Below, one piece after another: positions 31,098-39,587 of a stretch of DNA of 56,951 nucleotides (within the stretch, counting starts at the first letter, position 1; each line of letters opens with the position of its first letter). Made by a program: the position numbers and the translations under genes. Below the pieces are notes generated by a model. The model made no database searches and was not told the DNA's origin. It saw only the letters and a list, made by a program, of their open reading frames with translations. Origin of the DNA: an uncultured Clostridia bacterium (lineage in GTDB: Bacteria > Bacillota > Clostridia > Oscillospirales > Oscillospiraceae); contig CAMEIU010000001.1 in the NCBI GenBank assembly GCA_945918815.1, positions 1 to 56,951 on the forward strand, read 5' to 3'.

Positions 31098-32246
31098 ATG
31101 CTGGAGCATTATCTGTCTGTGGGACAAAAGCAGATGCGCTGCGGTTATACCACCGGCACCTGTGCTGCGGGGGCGGCCCGGGCGGCGGCGGAGGCCCTGC
31201 TGACCGGCAGCTTTCCCGCCCAGGTGGTCGTCGAGACCCCGGCGGGAATTGCTGTGACCTTGGAACCGGAGGCCTTGGACCGGGGAACGGATTGGGCTTC
31301 CTGCGGCGTCCGAAAAGACGCGGGGGACGACTGCGACGTCACCGACGGGGCCCTGATCGTGGCCACGGTGACGCGGACAAGCGGAGGGATTCTCATCGAC
31401 GGCGGCCGGGGCGTGGGCCGGGTGACCAGGCCGGGCCTCAATCAGCCGGTGGGCGCCGCCGCCATCAATTCCGGTCCCCGGAAGATGATCGAAGAACAGC
31501 TCCGGCAGGCCCTACAGGGATATGACGGCGGCCTGCAGGCCGTGATTTCCGTGCCGGAGGGAGAGAAGCTGGCTGCCAAGACCTTCAACCCAAGGCTTGG
31601 CATCGAGGGCGGCATCTCGATTTTAGGCTCCACCGGCATTGTCCGGCCCATGAGTCGCCAGGCTCTGGTGGATACCACAAGGGCGGAGATGAAAGTCCAC
31701 CGGGCAGAGGGGGTCGCGGACCTGCTCATGGCCCCCGGCAACTATGGCGCGGCCTTTGCCCGGGAGACTCTGGGCCTGGACATGGATCGGGCGGTCCAAT
31801 GCTCCAATTATATCGGCGACGCCCTGGACTCCGCCGTGAACCTGGGATTTACTTCCGTGCTGCTCATCGGCCATATGGGGAAGCTCTGCAAGCTGGCCGC
31901 CGGAATCACCGACACCCATTCCCACACCGCCGACGGCAGGCGGGAGGTGTTTGTGACGCACGCGGCCCTCTGCGGCGGAGACCGGGAGTTGCTCCAAAAT
32001 CTCTACAAATCCGCCACCACCGACGCGGCCATGGACTTGCTGGCCCAGGCGGGCCTGGTGCAGCCGGTCATGGCTTCCATGGCCAAGGCCGTCGGCGAGA
32101 CGCTGAAGCACCGGGCCGGGTCCATGAACGCCCAGGCGATTTTTTTCTCCCAGTCGTCCAACATCGTGGCCATGACGGACGGGGCAAAGGCGTTGCTGGA
32201 AAAACACAGAAACAATGGACAATTGACAATGGACAATGGACAATGA
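31098..32246 (+). CDS. cbiD: Cobalt-precorrin-5B C1-methyltransferase
   Basis: A 382-residue protein. The N-terminal RCGYTTGTCAAGAARAA motif is the CbiD hallmark. It methylates C1 of the corrin ring in the anaerobic pathway. The ATG at 31098 follows AAAGGA by about 8 nt; an upstream in-frame ATG would lie in the riboswitch terminator. The last ten residues (NNGQLTMDNGQ) and the stop codon are encoded by the GACAATTG/GACAATGG repeat, so the original C-terminus has been replaced or extended by repeat DNA. First gene of the cobalamin run. Confidence 0.96.
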   Translation: MLEHYLSVGQKQMRCGYTTGTCAAGAARAAAEALLTGSFPAQVVVETPAGIAVTLEPEALDRGTDWASCGVRKDAGDDCDVTDGALIVATVTRTSGGILIDGGRGVGRVTRPGLNQPVGAAAINSGPRKMIEEQLRQALQGYDGGLQAVISVPEGEKLAAKTFNPRLGIEGGISILGSTGIVRPMSRQALVDTTRAEMKVHRAEGVADLLMAPGNYGAAFARETLGLDMDRAVQCSNYIGDALDSAVNLGFTSVLLIGHMGKLCKLAAGITDTHSHTADGRREVFVTHAALCGGDRELLQNLYKSATTDAAMDLLAQAGLVQPVMASMAKAVGETLKHRAGSMNAQAIFFSQSSNIVAMTDGAKALLEKHRNNGQLTMDNGQ

Positions 32247-32276
32247 AGGTATTTTCCTTCGGAAAATGATTGAAAT
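32213..32276. repeat. GACAATTG tract plus UUCG hairpin overlapping the cbiD stop codon
   Basis: AATGGACAATTGACAATGG units, then TATTTTCC-TTCG-GGAAAATG, then GATTGAAATTTTGC. The first 34 bases code for the end of CbiD. Confidence 0.8.
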
Positions 32277-32284
32277 TTTGCTGG

Positions 32285-32435
32285 CACCCTCGTGCCCCCT
32301 TTTGAGGGGGCTGGCGAGCTTGCGAGCCTGGGGGTTGTTACAAATCTGCAATTGTATCGTATGATCGGTAAAATTGCGTGTCGATACAACCCCCAGTCAG
32401 CTTCGCTGACAGTCCCCTAGGAGGGGGCACGAGGG
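32285..32435. repeat. Structured ~150-bp repeat, copy B
   Basis: Begins CACCCTCGTGCCCCC and ends GGGGGCACGAGGG. The core GCAATTGTATCG...GGTAAAATTGCGTGTCG is flanked by a GGCGAGC/GCGAGCC-like and a GTCAGC-TTC-GCTGAC hairpin. Confidence 0.8.
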
Positions 32436-32464
32436 ATGTGTGTTCTTTTGAAGGAGGGCTATTT

Positions 32465-33220
32465 ATGATTCACTTCGTCGGCGCCGGGTCCGGCGCGCCG
32501 GATCTCATCACGTTACGGGGCGCGAGGCTCCTGTCCGAGGCCGATGTGGTCGTCTATGCCGGTTCCCTGGTGAATCCGGCTCTGCTGGACCAATGCCGGG
32601 CGGACTGCGAGATTTACGATTCCGCCTCCATGACTTTGGAGCAGGTCCTGGCCGTCATGGACCGGGCCGAATCGGAAGGCAAGACCACCGTGCGGCTCCA
32701 CACCGGCGACCCCTCCATCTATGGCGCCATCCGGGAGCAGATGGACGCCTTGGAGGCCCGGGGCTATGCCTATGACGTGACCCCCGGGGTGTCCTCCTTC
32801 TGCGGCGCGGCGGCGGCCTTGCGGGCGGAGTATACGCTTCCCAACGTCAGCCAGACCGTCATCATCACCCGGGCCGAGGGCCGGACCCCGGTGCCGGAGC
32901 GGGAAAAATTGCAGGCCCTGGCGGCTCATCACAGCACCATGGTCCTGTTCCTGTCCTCCAGCCTGCTGGAACAGGCCCAGGCGGACCTGCTGGCCGGCGG
33001 CTATGAGCCGGACACCCCGGCGGCCATTGTCTATAAGGCCACCTGGCCCGATGAAAGGATCTTCCGCTGCACCGTCTCCACCCTGGCCCAGACGGCCAGG
33101 GAGAACCACATCACCAAGACGGCCCTGATCACCGTGGGCGGCTTCCTGGGCAATCAGTACGACCGCTCTCTGCTCTATGACCCGGGCTTCTCCCACGGCT
33201 GCCGGGAGGCCTCCCGGTGA
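32465..33220 (+). CDS. cbiF: Cobalt-precorrin-4 C11-methyltransferase
   Basis: A 251-residue SAM-dependent tetrapyrrole methylase. Motifs: MIHFVGAGSGAPDLITLRG at the start, HTGDPSIYGAIREQMD, and VTPGVSSFCGAAA, typical of CbiF/CobM. It methylates C11. ATG at 32465 follows GGAGGG. The stop overlaps the cbiG GTG start (GTGA). Confidence 0.96.
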   Translation: MIHFVGAGSGAPDLITLRGARLLSEADVVVYAGSLVNPALLDQCRADCEIYDSASMTLEQVLAVMDRAESEGKTTVRLHTGDPSIYGAIREQMDALEARGYAYDVTPGVSSFCGAAAALRAEYTLPNVSQTVIITRAEGRTPVPEREKLQALAAHHSTMVLFLSSSLLEQAQADLLAGGYEPDTPAAIVYKATWPDERIFRCTVSTLAQTARENHITKTALITVGGFLGNQYDRSLLYDPGFSHGCREASR

Positions 33221-34242
33221 CCGCCCTCATCGCCTTCACCCGGACGGGCTGCCAATTGGGCCAAAGGCTGGCCCGGACCTTGGGCGGGACTCTCTGGACC
33301 ACCGGCAGGCTTTCAGCGGAGTTGGGGCTTCCGTCCTATGGGGATCTGCAAGCCTGGACCGGAGAACGGTTTCGGGACAGCGAGGCCCTGATTTTTATTT
33401 CCGCCTCCGGCATCGCCGTCCGGTCCATTGCGCCCTTTGTACGGGATAAGTTTTCTGATCCCGCCGTGGTGTCGGTGGACGAATTGGGCCGTTTCGCCGT
33501 GCCGCTGCTGTCCGGCCATGTGGGCGGGGCCAACGCCCTGGCTCAACAGGTTGCCAAAATCACCGGCGGCCAGGCGGCCGTTTCCACGGCCACCGACGTC
33601 CAGGGCAAATTTGCCGTGGATGTGTGGGCCAAGGAACAGAATCTGGTCCTGACCAGCCGGGAGCTGGCGAAGGCCGTTTCCGCTGCGCTGCTGGACAACG
33701 AGCCGGTGGGGATTTCCTCTGAATTTCCCATTGCTGGAACCCTGCCCGCGGGCCTGACCCAGGGACCGGCTGAGATCGGAATCTGCGTCAGCCATACCAC
33801 GGAGCTGAAGCCCTTTCCCCAGACGCTGCATCTTGTTCCCACGGCCGTGACCCTGGGAATCGGCTGCCGCCGTGGCACGTCCCGGGACCATCTGGAGGAC
33901 CGGCTGGCGGCGTTTTTGGAAGCCCATGCGCTGCCGGAAGCAGCCGTCATTGGGTTGGCCTCCATTGATTTGAAGAAAGACGAACAGGGCCTGTTGGAGT
34001 TGGCCCAGGCCCACGACTGGCCCATTCAATTCTATCCGGCGGAAGAACTGGCCCGGGAGCCGGGCGATTTCCCGCCGTCCCATTTTGTACAGAAGACCAC
34101 CGGCGTGGACAACGTCTGCCAGCGGGCCGCCCAACGGGCGGGCGGGACCGTGTTTATCCCCAAAACCGCCTCCGACGGCGTGACCTTCGCCGCGGCCATG
34201 GAAAACGTTACACTGACATGGGCGCCCTCGTGCCCTTTGTAG
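33217..34242 (+). CDS. cbiG: Cobalt-precorrin-5A hydrolase
   Basis: A 341-residue protein. The central SGHVGGANALAQ and the C-terminal GIGCRRGTS with KKDEQGL are CbiG hallmarks. It opens the ring lactone with loss of the C20 fragment as acetaldehyde. The GTG start at 33217 is set by the GTGA overlap with cbiF. The last residues (WAPSCPL) and the TAG stop are read from the repeat CGCCCTCGTGCCC...GTAGGGGCGG, so the native tail may have been altered. Confidence 0.95.
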   Translation: MTALIAFTRTGCQLGQRLARTLGGTLWTTGRLSAELGLPSYGDLQAWTGERFRDSEALIFISASGIAVRSIAPFVRDKFSDPAVVSVDELGRFAVPLLSGHVGGANALAQQVAKITGGQAAVSTATDVQGKFAVDVWAKEQNLVLTSRELAKAVSAALLDNEPVGISSEFPIAGTLPAGLTQGPAEIGICVSHTTELKPFPQTLHLVPTAVTLGIGCRRGTSRDHLEDRLAAFLEAHALPEAAVIGLASIDLKKDEQGLLELAQAHDWPIQFYPAEELAREPGDFPPSHFVQKTTGVDNVCQRAAQRAGGTVFIPKTASDGVTFAAAMENVTLTWAPSCPL

Positions 34243-34262
34243 GGGCGGCTATCAGCCGTCCG
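34222..34262. repeat. CCCTCGTGCCC plus GGCGGCT palindrome overlapping the cbiG stop codon
   Basis: GCGCCCTCGTGCCC then GTAGGGGCGGCT-ATC-AGCCGTCC. The TAG of GTAGGGG ends cbiG. Confidence 0.7.
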
Positions 34263-34298
34263 TCCGGGGAACAGAATGTGTTGTAATAGGAGGTACCT

Positions 34299-35030
34299 AT
34301 GAAAAAACTCTACATCATCGGCCTTGGCCCCGGCGGCGGGGCGGATCTGACGGGGCGGGCCGCCGCTGCGCTGGACGCCTCCGATATCATCGTGGGCTAT
34401 ACGGTCTACATCGACCTCATCCGGGACGCGTATTCCAACAAGGACCTGCGCTCCACCCCCATGCGCAAGGAGACGGAGCGGTGCCAGATGGCGTTGGAGC
34501 TGGCAGATGGCGGCAAGACTGTGGCCATGGTCTGCTCCGGCGATCCCGGCGTCTATGGTATGGCGGGCCTGTGCTATGAGCTGTCCCCCCAGTGGCCCCA
34601 GGTGGAGCTGGAGGTCATCCCCGGCATCACCGCCGCCTGCGGCGGCGCGGCGGTCCTGGGCGCGCCCTTGATGCACGACTTCTGCCTGGTATCCCTGTCG
34701 GATCTCATGACGCCCTGGGAGAAGATCGAAACCCGCCTCCGGGCCGCCGCCCAGGCGGATTTCGTCCTGTGCCTCTATAATCCCTCCAGCCACAAGCGGA
34801 AGGACTATCTGCAAAAGGCCTGCGACATTCTGCTGGAATCCAAATCCCCCGAAACGCCCTGCGGCTATGTCAGCCAGATCGGACGGGAAGGGGAGGCCTA
34901 TACGATTTTAACATTGGCGGAGCTGCGGAATGCCCAGGTGGATATGTTCACCACGGTCTTCATCGGCAACAGTCAGACCCAGGTCATCGGCGGCCATCTG
35001 GTGACGCCCAGAGGGTATTTGCGGCGATGA
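34299..35030 (+). CDS. cbiH: Cobalt-factor III/precorrin-3B C17-methyltransferase
   Basis: A 243-residue tetrapyrrole methylase. MKKLYIIGLGPGGGADLTGRA, CSGDPGVYGMAGL, IPGITAACGGAAVLGAPLMHDF and LCLYNPSSHKRKDYL match CbiH/CobJ, which drives ring contraction with C17 methylation. An AGGAGGT ribosome binding site precedes the ATG. The stop overlaps the cbiJ start (ATGA). Confidence 0.96.
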   Translation: MKKLYIIGLGPGGGADLTGRAAAALDASDIIVGYTVYIDLIRDAYSNKDLRSTPMRKETERCQMALELADGGKTVAMVCSGDPGVYGMAGLCYELSPQWPQVELEVIPGITAACGGAAVLGAPLMHDFCLVSLSDLMTPWEKIETRLRAAAQADFVLCLYNPSSHKRKDYLQKACDILLESKSPETPCGYVSQIGREGEAYTILTLAELRNAQVDMFTTVFIGNSQTQVIGGHLVTPRGYLRR

Positions 35031-35761
35031 AGGTCTTGCTGTTCGGCGGCACCGCCGAAGGCCATGAATTGGCCCAGCGTCTGGCCCGGGCCGGGGTGAC
35101 CGTGATCTGCTCCGTGGCCACGGACTATGGCCGGGACTTGTTGGAGCCGCAGCCGGGTCTGACGGTGCTGACGGGCCGCATGGATCAGGCCTCCATGGAG
35201 GCGGAAATGGCCAAGGGTTACACCTGTGTGGTGGATGCCACCCATCCCTATGCCGCCCAGGTCAGCGAAAACATCCGGGCAGCGGCCAAGGCTGCGGGCC
35301 TGCCTTATGAGCGGCTCCTGCGGCCCCGGGAGGAAGCCGGGGACGTGCTCTGGGCCGAAAGCCCCGCGGCGGCGGCGCAAATGCTGGCGGACCTGCCGGG
35401 AAACATTCTGCTGACCACCGGCAGCAAGGACCTGGCGGCGTTTACGGATTATAAAGACCGCCTGTGGGTCCGGGTCCTGCCCAGTCTGGACAGTTTAAAG
35501 CACGCCCTGGACCTGGGCTATCCGGCGGCCCACATCATCTGTATGCAAGGACCCTTCTCCGTGGAGATGAACGCTGCGACGTTAAAATCCATGGACGGGA
35601 AAATCCTGGTGACCAAAGACACCGGCAAGCCCGGCGGCTTCCTGGAAAAAGCCGAAGCAGCCAGGCAGGCCAACGCCAAGCTCCTGGTCATCAGACGTCC
35701 CACGGAGGAGACGGGCCTTGGATTGGAAGAACTCTTTTTCAAATTGATAACGAACAATTGA
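35027..35761 (+). CDS. cbiJ: Precorrin-6A/cobalt-precorrin-6A reductase
   Basis: A 244-residue protein with the start MKVLLFGGTAEGHELAQRLA and segments VVDATHPYAAQVSENI and GPFSVEMNAA, typical of CbiJ/CobK. It reduces the corrin ring with NADPH or NADH. The start overlaps the cbiH stop (ATGA). The final residues ITNN and the TGA stop fall in the GACAATTG repeat (35752-), the second gene of this run whose stop is repeat-derived in that way. Confidence 0.95.
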   Translation: MKVLLFGGTAEGHELAQRLARAGVTVICSVATDYGRDLLEPQPGLTVLTGRMDQASMEAEMAKGYTCVVDATHPYAAQVSENIRAAAKAAGLPYERLLRPREEAGDVLWAESPAAAAQMLADLPGNILLTTGSKDLAAFTDYKDRLWVRVLPSLDSLKHALDLGYPAAHIICMQGPFSVEMNAATLKSMDGKILVTKDTGKPGGFLEKAEAARQANAKLLVIRRPTEETGLGLEELFFKLITNN

Positions 35762-35900
35762 CAATGGACAATGGAGGTATTTTCCTTCGGAAAATGATTG
35801 AAATATGCGCTGCACCTACCTGCTCATGGCGCGAAGCGAAATAATAGATTCGTCGCATAGCGACACATTCATTGTCAATTATCAATTGTCCATTGGAGGT
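35752..35900. repeat. GACAATTG element with inverted second end
   Basis: AACAATTGACAATGGACAATGG, a TATTTTCC-TTCG-GGAAAATG hairpin and GATTGAAATATGC (35752-35810), then a spacer with a GTCGC/GCGAC hairpin, and an inverse tract TTGTCAATTATCAATTGTCC (35873-35892). It fills the gap between cbiJ and cbiET. Confidence 0.75.
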
Positions 35901-35904
35901 ATCT

Positions 35905-37107
35905 ATGACCACCTGTTATCTCATCGGCATCGGTATGGGGAACCCGGAGACCTTGACCCTGGGGGCTATGAGGCGGATTCGGGAGAGCGGCCTGCTCATC
36001 GGGGCCAGGCGGATGCTGGAGGCGTTCCCGGAGCATCCGGGCCAAAAAGAAGCCCTGATTCGCGCCGAGGACATTGCCGCCGCCGTACGGGCCTTTGACG
36101 GGACGGTGTCGGTGCTGCTGTCCGGCGACCCGGGCTTTTACAGCGGGGCCGCCAAGCTCTACGACCTGCTGGACGGCGTCCGGGTGGAGACCGTGCCGGG
36201 CATTTCCTCCGTGAACTACTTCTGCGCCAAGCTCCACACGTCCTGGCAGGACGTGAAGCTGGTGTCGGTCCATGGCAGGGCAGCCAACGCCGTGGGGGAG
36301 ATTCAGTCCCATGAAAAGACCTTCCTTCTGACCGGAAACACCTGCACCGCCGGGGACCTGTGCCGCCTATTGACTGAGGCGGGTCTGGGCCATGTGACGG
36401 TCCACGTGGGAGAGCGGCTCTCCTACGAAGACGAGCGCATCACCTCCGGCACGGCGGAAGAGCTGGCGGACCGGACCTTTGACAATCTGGCCGTGGTCCT
36501 GGCGGAGAATCCCCGGCCCATGGGCTGGAATCAGGGCGCACCCTGCCTGTGGGACGATCAGCTGATCCGCGGCAAGACGCCCATGACCAAAGAAACGGTA
36601 CGCACCCTGGCCGTGGCCCGGCTGGGCATCACGCCGGAATCCACCCTCTGGGACGTGGGAGCCGGAACCGGCTCCGTGTCCGCCGCCTGCGCCATGGCTG
36701 CCTGGAAAGGCCGGGTCTTCGCCGTGGAAAAGGAGCCGGAAGCCCTGGACCTGATTGCCCGGAACAGAGAAGCCCTGGGCCTTTGGAACTTGCAAGTTGT
36801 GCCGGGCGAGGCGCCCGCCGTCCTGGCGGACCTGCCGAAGCCTGACGCCGTGTTCATCGGCGGCTCCAGCGGCTCCATGGACGGAATCTTCCGGGTGGCC
36901 TTGGAGAAAAATCCGCAGGTCCGAATCTGCCTGACGGCGGTGAGCCTGGAGAGCCTGACCGACGGATTGAACTGCATGAAAACATTTGACCTTCAAAATG
37001 TGGACGTGACCCAGATCTCCGCCGCCCAGGCCAAGACCCTGGGCCGGTATCACATGATGATGGGCCAGAATCCCGTATACATTCTCTCCGGGGAGGGACA
37101 GCCGTGA
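35905..37107 (+). CDS. cbiET: Bifunctional cobalt-precorrin-7 C5- / precorrin-6B C15-methyltransferase (decarboxylating)
   Basis: A 400-residue fusion equivalent to CobL. Residues 1 to about 200 are CbiE (LIGIGMGNPETLTLGA, SGDPGFYSGA, VPGISSVNYFCAKL). Residues from about 226 are CbiT (MTKETVRTLAVARL, SAM-binding DVGAGTGSVSAACA, AVEKEPEALDLIARN, FIGGSSGSMDGI). It adds methyls at C5 and C15 and decarboxylates the C12 acetate. The ATG at 35905 follows TGGAGGT. The stop overlaps the cbiA GTG start (GTGA). Confidence 0.96.
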   Translation: MTTCYLIGIGMGNPETLTLGAMRRIRESGLLIGARRMLEAFPEHPGQKEALIRAEDIAAAVRAFDGTVSVLLSGDPGFYSGAAKLYDLLDGVRVETVPGISSVNYFCAKLHTSWQDVKLVSVHGRAANAVGEIQSHEKTFLLTGNTCTAGDLCRLLTEAGLGHVTVHVGERLSYEDERITSGTAEELADRTFDNLAVVLAENPRPMGWNQGAPCLWDDQLIRGKTPMTKETVRTLAVARLGITPESTLWDVGAGTGSVSAACAMAAWKGRVFAVEKEPEALDLIARNREALGLWNLQVVPGEAPAVLADLPKPDAVFIGGSSGSMDGIFRVALEKNPQVRICLTAVSLESLTDGLNCMKTFDLQNVDVTQISAAQAKTLGRYHMMMGQNPVYILSGEGQP

Positions 37108-38453
37108 CGCCGCGAATCCTCTTCTGCGCCCCGGCCTCCGGCGGCGGCAAGACCACCGTCACCTGCGCTGTTCTGCGGGCCTTTCTCCGGCGGGGGTTGA
37201 AGCCCATGGCCTGCAAGTCCGGCCCGGATTACATCGACCCCATGTTTCACAGCCGGGTTCTGGGGGCCCGGAGCTGCAACCTGGACTTATTCTTCTTTTC
37301 CAAATCCACGGCCCGGGCGCTGCTGGCCCGGAATGCGGAACATGCCGGCGTCACGGTCCTGGAAGGGGCCATGGGCTACTATGACGGCATCGCCATGAGC
37401 AGCGACGCCTCGGCCTACGATCTGGCCCGGACCACGGAGACCCCGGCAGTGCTGGTGGTGAATGGCCGCGGCCGCGCCCTGTCGGCGGCGGCGGAGATTC
37501 AGGGGTTCTTGGCGTTCCGGCAGCCCAGCCAGATCGCCGGGGTCCTGCTGAACCGGGTCTCGCCCATGCTCTATCCGAGTTTGGCGGAAACCATCACGAA
37601 AGAAACGGGCCTGCCGGTGTTCGGCTATCTGCCGGTCATGGAGGACTGCGCCGTGGAAAGCCGCCATCTGGGCCTGGTGACGGCGGCGGAGATCGAGGAT
37701 TTGCAGGAAAAGCTGGACCGCCTGGCGGCCCAGGCGGAAAAAACCGTGGATCTGGACGGCCTGCTGGCCCTGGCAAGGACGGCTCCGGATCTGAAGGACC
37801 GGCTGCCAGAGCTGGAGGTGGTTGCAGGAAACCCGCGGATCGCCGTGGCCAAGGACAAGGCATTCTGCTTCTACTATGCCGACTCGCTGCGGGTCCTGGA
37901 GGACCTGGGGGCGGAGCTGGTGGAATTCTCCCCCTTGACGGACCGGGCTTTGCCCGCCGGGACCCAGGGCCTGTATCTGGGCGGCGGCTACCCGGAGCTG
38001 TACGCCAAAGAACTGGCGGAAAATGCATCCATGCGCCGGTCCATCCATGACGCGGTGTTGGCGGGCCTGCCCACCGTGGCCGAATGCGGCGGCTTTCTGT
38101 ATCTCCACCGGACCTTGCAGGATCCGAACGGAAACCCCTGGCCCATGGCGGGCGTGTTGGAGGCGGAGGCCTATCCCACGGGAAAGCTGGGCCGGTTCGG
38201 CTATGTGACCTTGACGGCCAGGACCGGCAGTCTCCTCTTCAAAGAAGGCGAGACCATACCGGCCCATGAGTTCCACTACTGGGACAGCACGGCCCCCGGC
38301 ACGGATTTTACGGCCCGGAAGCCCCAGTCCAACCGAAGCTGGGAAGCGGCTGTGGCGACGAAAAGCCTCTACGCCGGGTTCCCCCATTTCCATTTCGCCT
38401 CCTACCCGGAAGCGGCCAGACGCTTTCTGGAGGCAGCCAGGATATACAGATAA
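37104..38453 (+). CDS. cbiA: Cobyrinate a,c-diamide synthase
   Basis: A 449-residue protein with an N-terminal ATP-grasping domain (P-loop APASGGGKTTVTCA) and a C-terminal glutamine amidotransferase (GGGYPELYA; nucleophile cysteine in AECGGFLYL; late histidine in PHFHFAS). It amidates the a and c side chains using glutamine and ATP. The GTG start at 37104 is set by the GTGA overlap with cbiET. An internal TTG/ATG start is not needed. Confidence 0.97.
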   Translation: MTPRILFCAPASGGGKTTVTCAVLRAFLRRGLKPMACKSGPDYIDPMFHSRVLGARSCNLDLFFFSKSTARALLARNAEHAGVTVLEGAMGYYDGIAMSSDASAYDLARTTETPAVLVVNGRGRALSAAAEIQGFLAFRQPSQIAGVLLNRVSPMLYPSLAETITKETGLPVFGYLPVMEDCAVESRHLGLVTAAEIEDLQEKLDRLAAQAEKTVDLDGLLALARTAPDLKDRLPELEVVAGNPRIAVAKDKAFCFYYADSLRVLEDLGAELVEFSPLTDRALPAGTQGLYLGGGYPELYAKELAENASMRRSIHDAVLAGLPTVAECGGFLYLHRTLQDPNGNPWPMAGVLEAEAYPTGKLGRFGYVTLTARTGSLLFKEGETIPAHEFHYWDSTAPGTDFTARKPQSNRSWEAAVATKSLYAGFPHFHFASYPEAARRFLEAARIYR

Positions 38454-38454
38454 C

Positions 38455-38492
38455 CCCTCGTACCCCTGCAGGGGGCGCAAGGGTGCTTACAT
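38455..38492. repeat. Short CCCTCGT...CAAGGGTGC hairpin remnant
   Basis: CCCCTCGTACCCCTGCAGGGGGCGCAAGGGTGC: a reduced copy of the CACCCTCGTGCCCCC inverted repeat between cbiA and cobT. Confidence 0.6.
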
Positions 38493-38509
38493 CAACAGAA
38501 GGTGCGTTT

Positions 38510-39568
38510 ATGACATTACAGGATGTGATTTCCGCCATTGTTCCCGTGGATCGGGTCGCCATGGCGGCGGCGCAGAAAAAGTGGGATGCCGTGGGCAAGC
38601 CCCTGGGTTCCCTGGGGATTTTGGAGGATATGGTGGTCCGCATGGCCGGTGTGTTCGGGACCAAGGACTTCTCCATTGAAAAAAAGGCCGTGGCGATTAT
38701 GTGCGCCGACAACGGCGTGGTGGCCGAGGGCGTCAGCCAGTCAGGCCAGGAGGTCACGGCCATTGTGGTGGAAAACATGGCGAAGCGGCAGTCCAGCGTG
38801 TGCAAAATGGCCCGGGTGGCCGGGGCGGAGATCTACCCCGTGGACGTGGGGATGGCGAACCCGGTGGACCATCCCGGCCTCGTCCAGCGGTGCGTCCGCC
38901 GTGGTGGCACCCGGAACTTCGTAAAGGAACCGGCCATGACCCGGGCAGAGACGGAGCAGGCCATTCTGGTGGGCGTGGAGTCGGTCCGGGTCCTCTGTGA
39001 CCGGGGCGTGCGGCTGATTGCCACGGGCGAAATGGGCATCGGCAACACCACCACCTCTGCCGCCGTCTTGTCGGTGCTGCTGAACCGCAGTCCGGCGGAG
39101 ATGACCGGCCGGGGCGCGGGTCTCTCCAACGCGGGCCTGGAACGGAAAATCCAGGCCATTGAAACGGGTATTGCCCTCCACCACCCGGACCCCTCTGACG
39201 CCGTGGATGTGCTGTCCAAGGTGGGGGGCTTCGATCTGGCGGGCCTCTGCGGCGTGTTCCTGGGCGGGGCCCTGTATCATGTGCCGGTGCTGATCGACGG
39301 ATTGATCTCCGCCGCATCGGCTCTGGCGGCGGCGACCCTCTGCCCGGCGGCCAAGGATTATATGCTGGCAAGCCATCTTTCCGGGGAACCGGCGGGCTGG
39401 CCGGTCCTGAACGCCCTGGAAGTCCGGCCCGTGATTCAGGCCGGGATGCGCCTCGGCGAAGGCACCGGCGCGGTGGCCGTCATGCCCATTCTGGATATGA
39501 CCATGACGGTCTACGACGGCAATACCTTTGACGATCTGAACATGGAGGCGTATACGCCCCAAAGCTGA
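38510..39568 (+). CDS. cobT: Nicotinate-nucleotide-dimethylbenzimidazole phosphoribosyltransferase
   Basis: A 352-residue protein. KPLGSLGILEDMVVRMAG, ADNGVVAEGVSQSG, EMGIGNTTTSAAV, the P-loop-like GRGAGLSNAGL and the C-terminal RLGEGTGAVAVMP are CobT hallmarks, with the catalytic glutamate in the last motif. It activates the lower-ligand base for nucleotide-loop assembly. No BluB or bzaA-type gene for making benzimidazole is present here, so the base is probably taken up or made elsewhere. The ATG at 38510 follows GAAGGTG. Confidence 0.97.
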   Translation: MTLQDVISAIVPVDRVAMAAAQKKWDAVGKPLGSLGILEDMVVRMAGVFGTKDFSIEKKAVAIMCADNGVVAEGVSQSGQEVTAIVVENMAKRQSSVCKMARVAGAEIYPVDVGMANPVDHPGLVQRCVRRGGTRNFVKEPAMTRAETEQAILVGVESVRVLCDRGVRLIATGEMGIGNTTTSAAVLSVLLNRSPAEMTGRGAGLSNAGLERKIQAIETGIALHHPDPSDAVDVLSKVGGFDLAGLCGVFLGGALYHVPVLIDGLISAASALAAATLCPAAKDYMLASHLSGEPAGWPVLNALEVRPVIQAGMRLGEGTGAVAVMPILDMTMTVYDGNTFDDLNMEAYTPQS

Positions 39569-39587
39569 AAAAACAGGAGGTTTTCAT

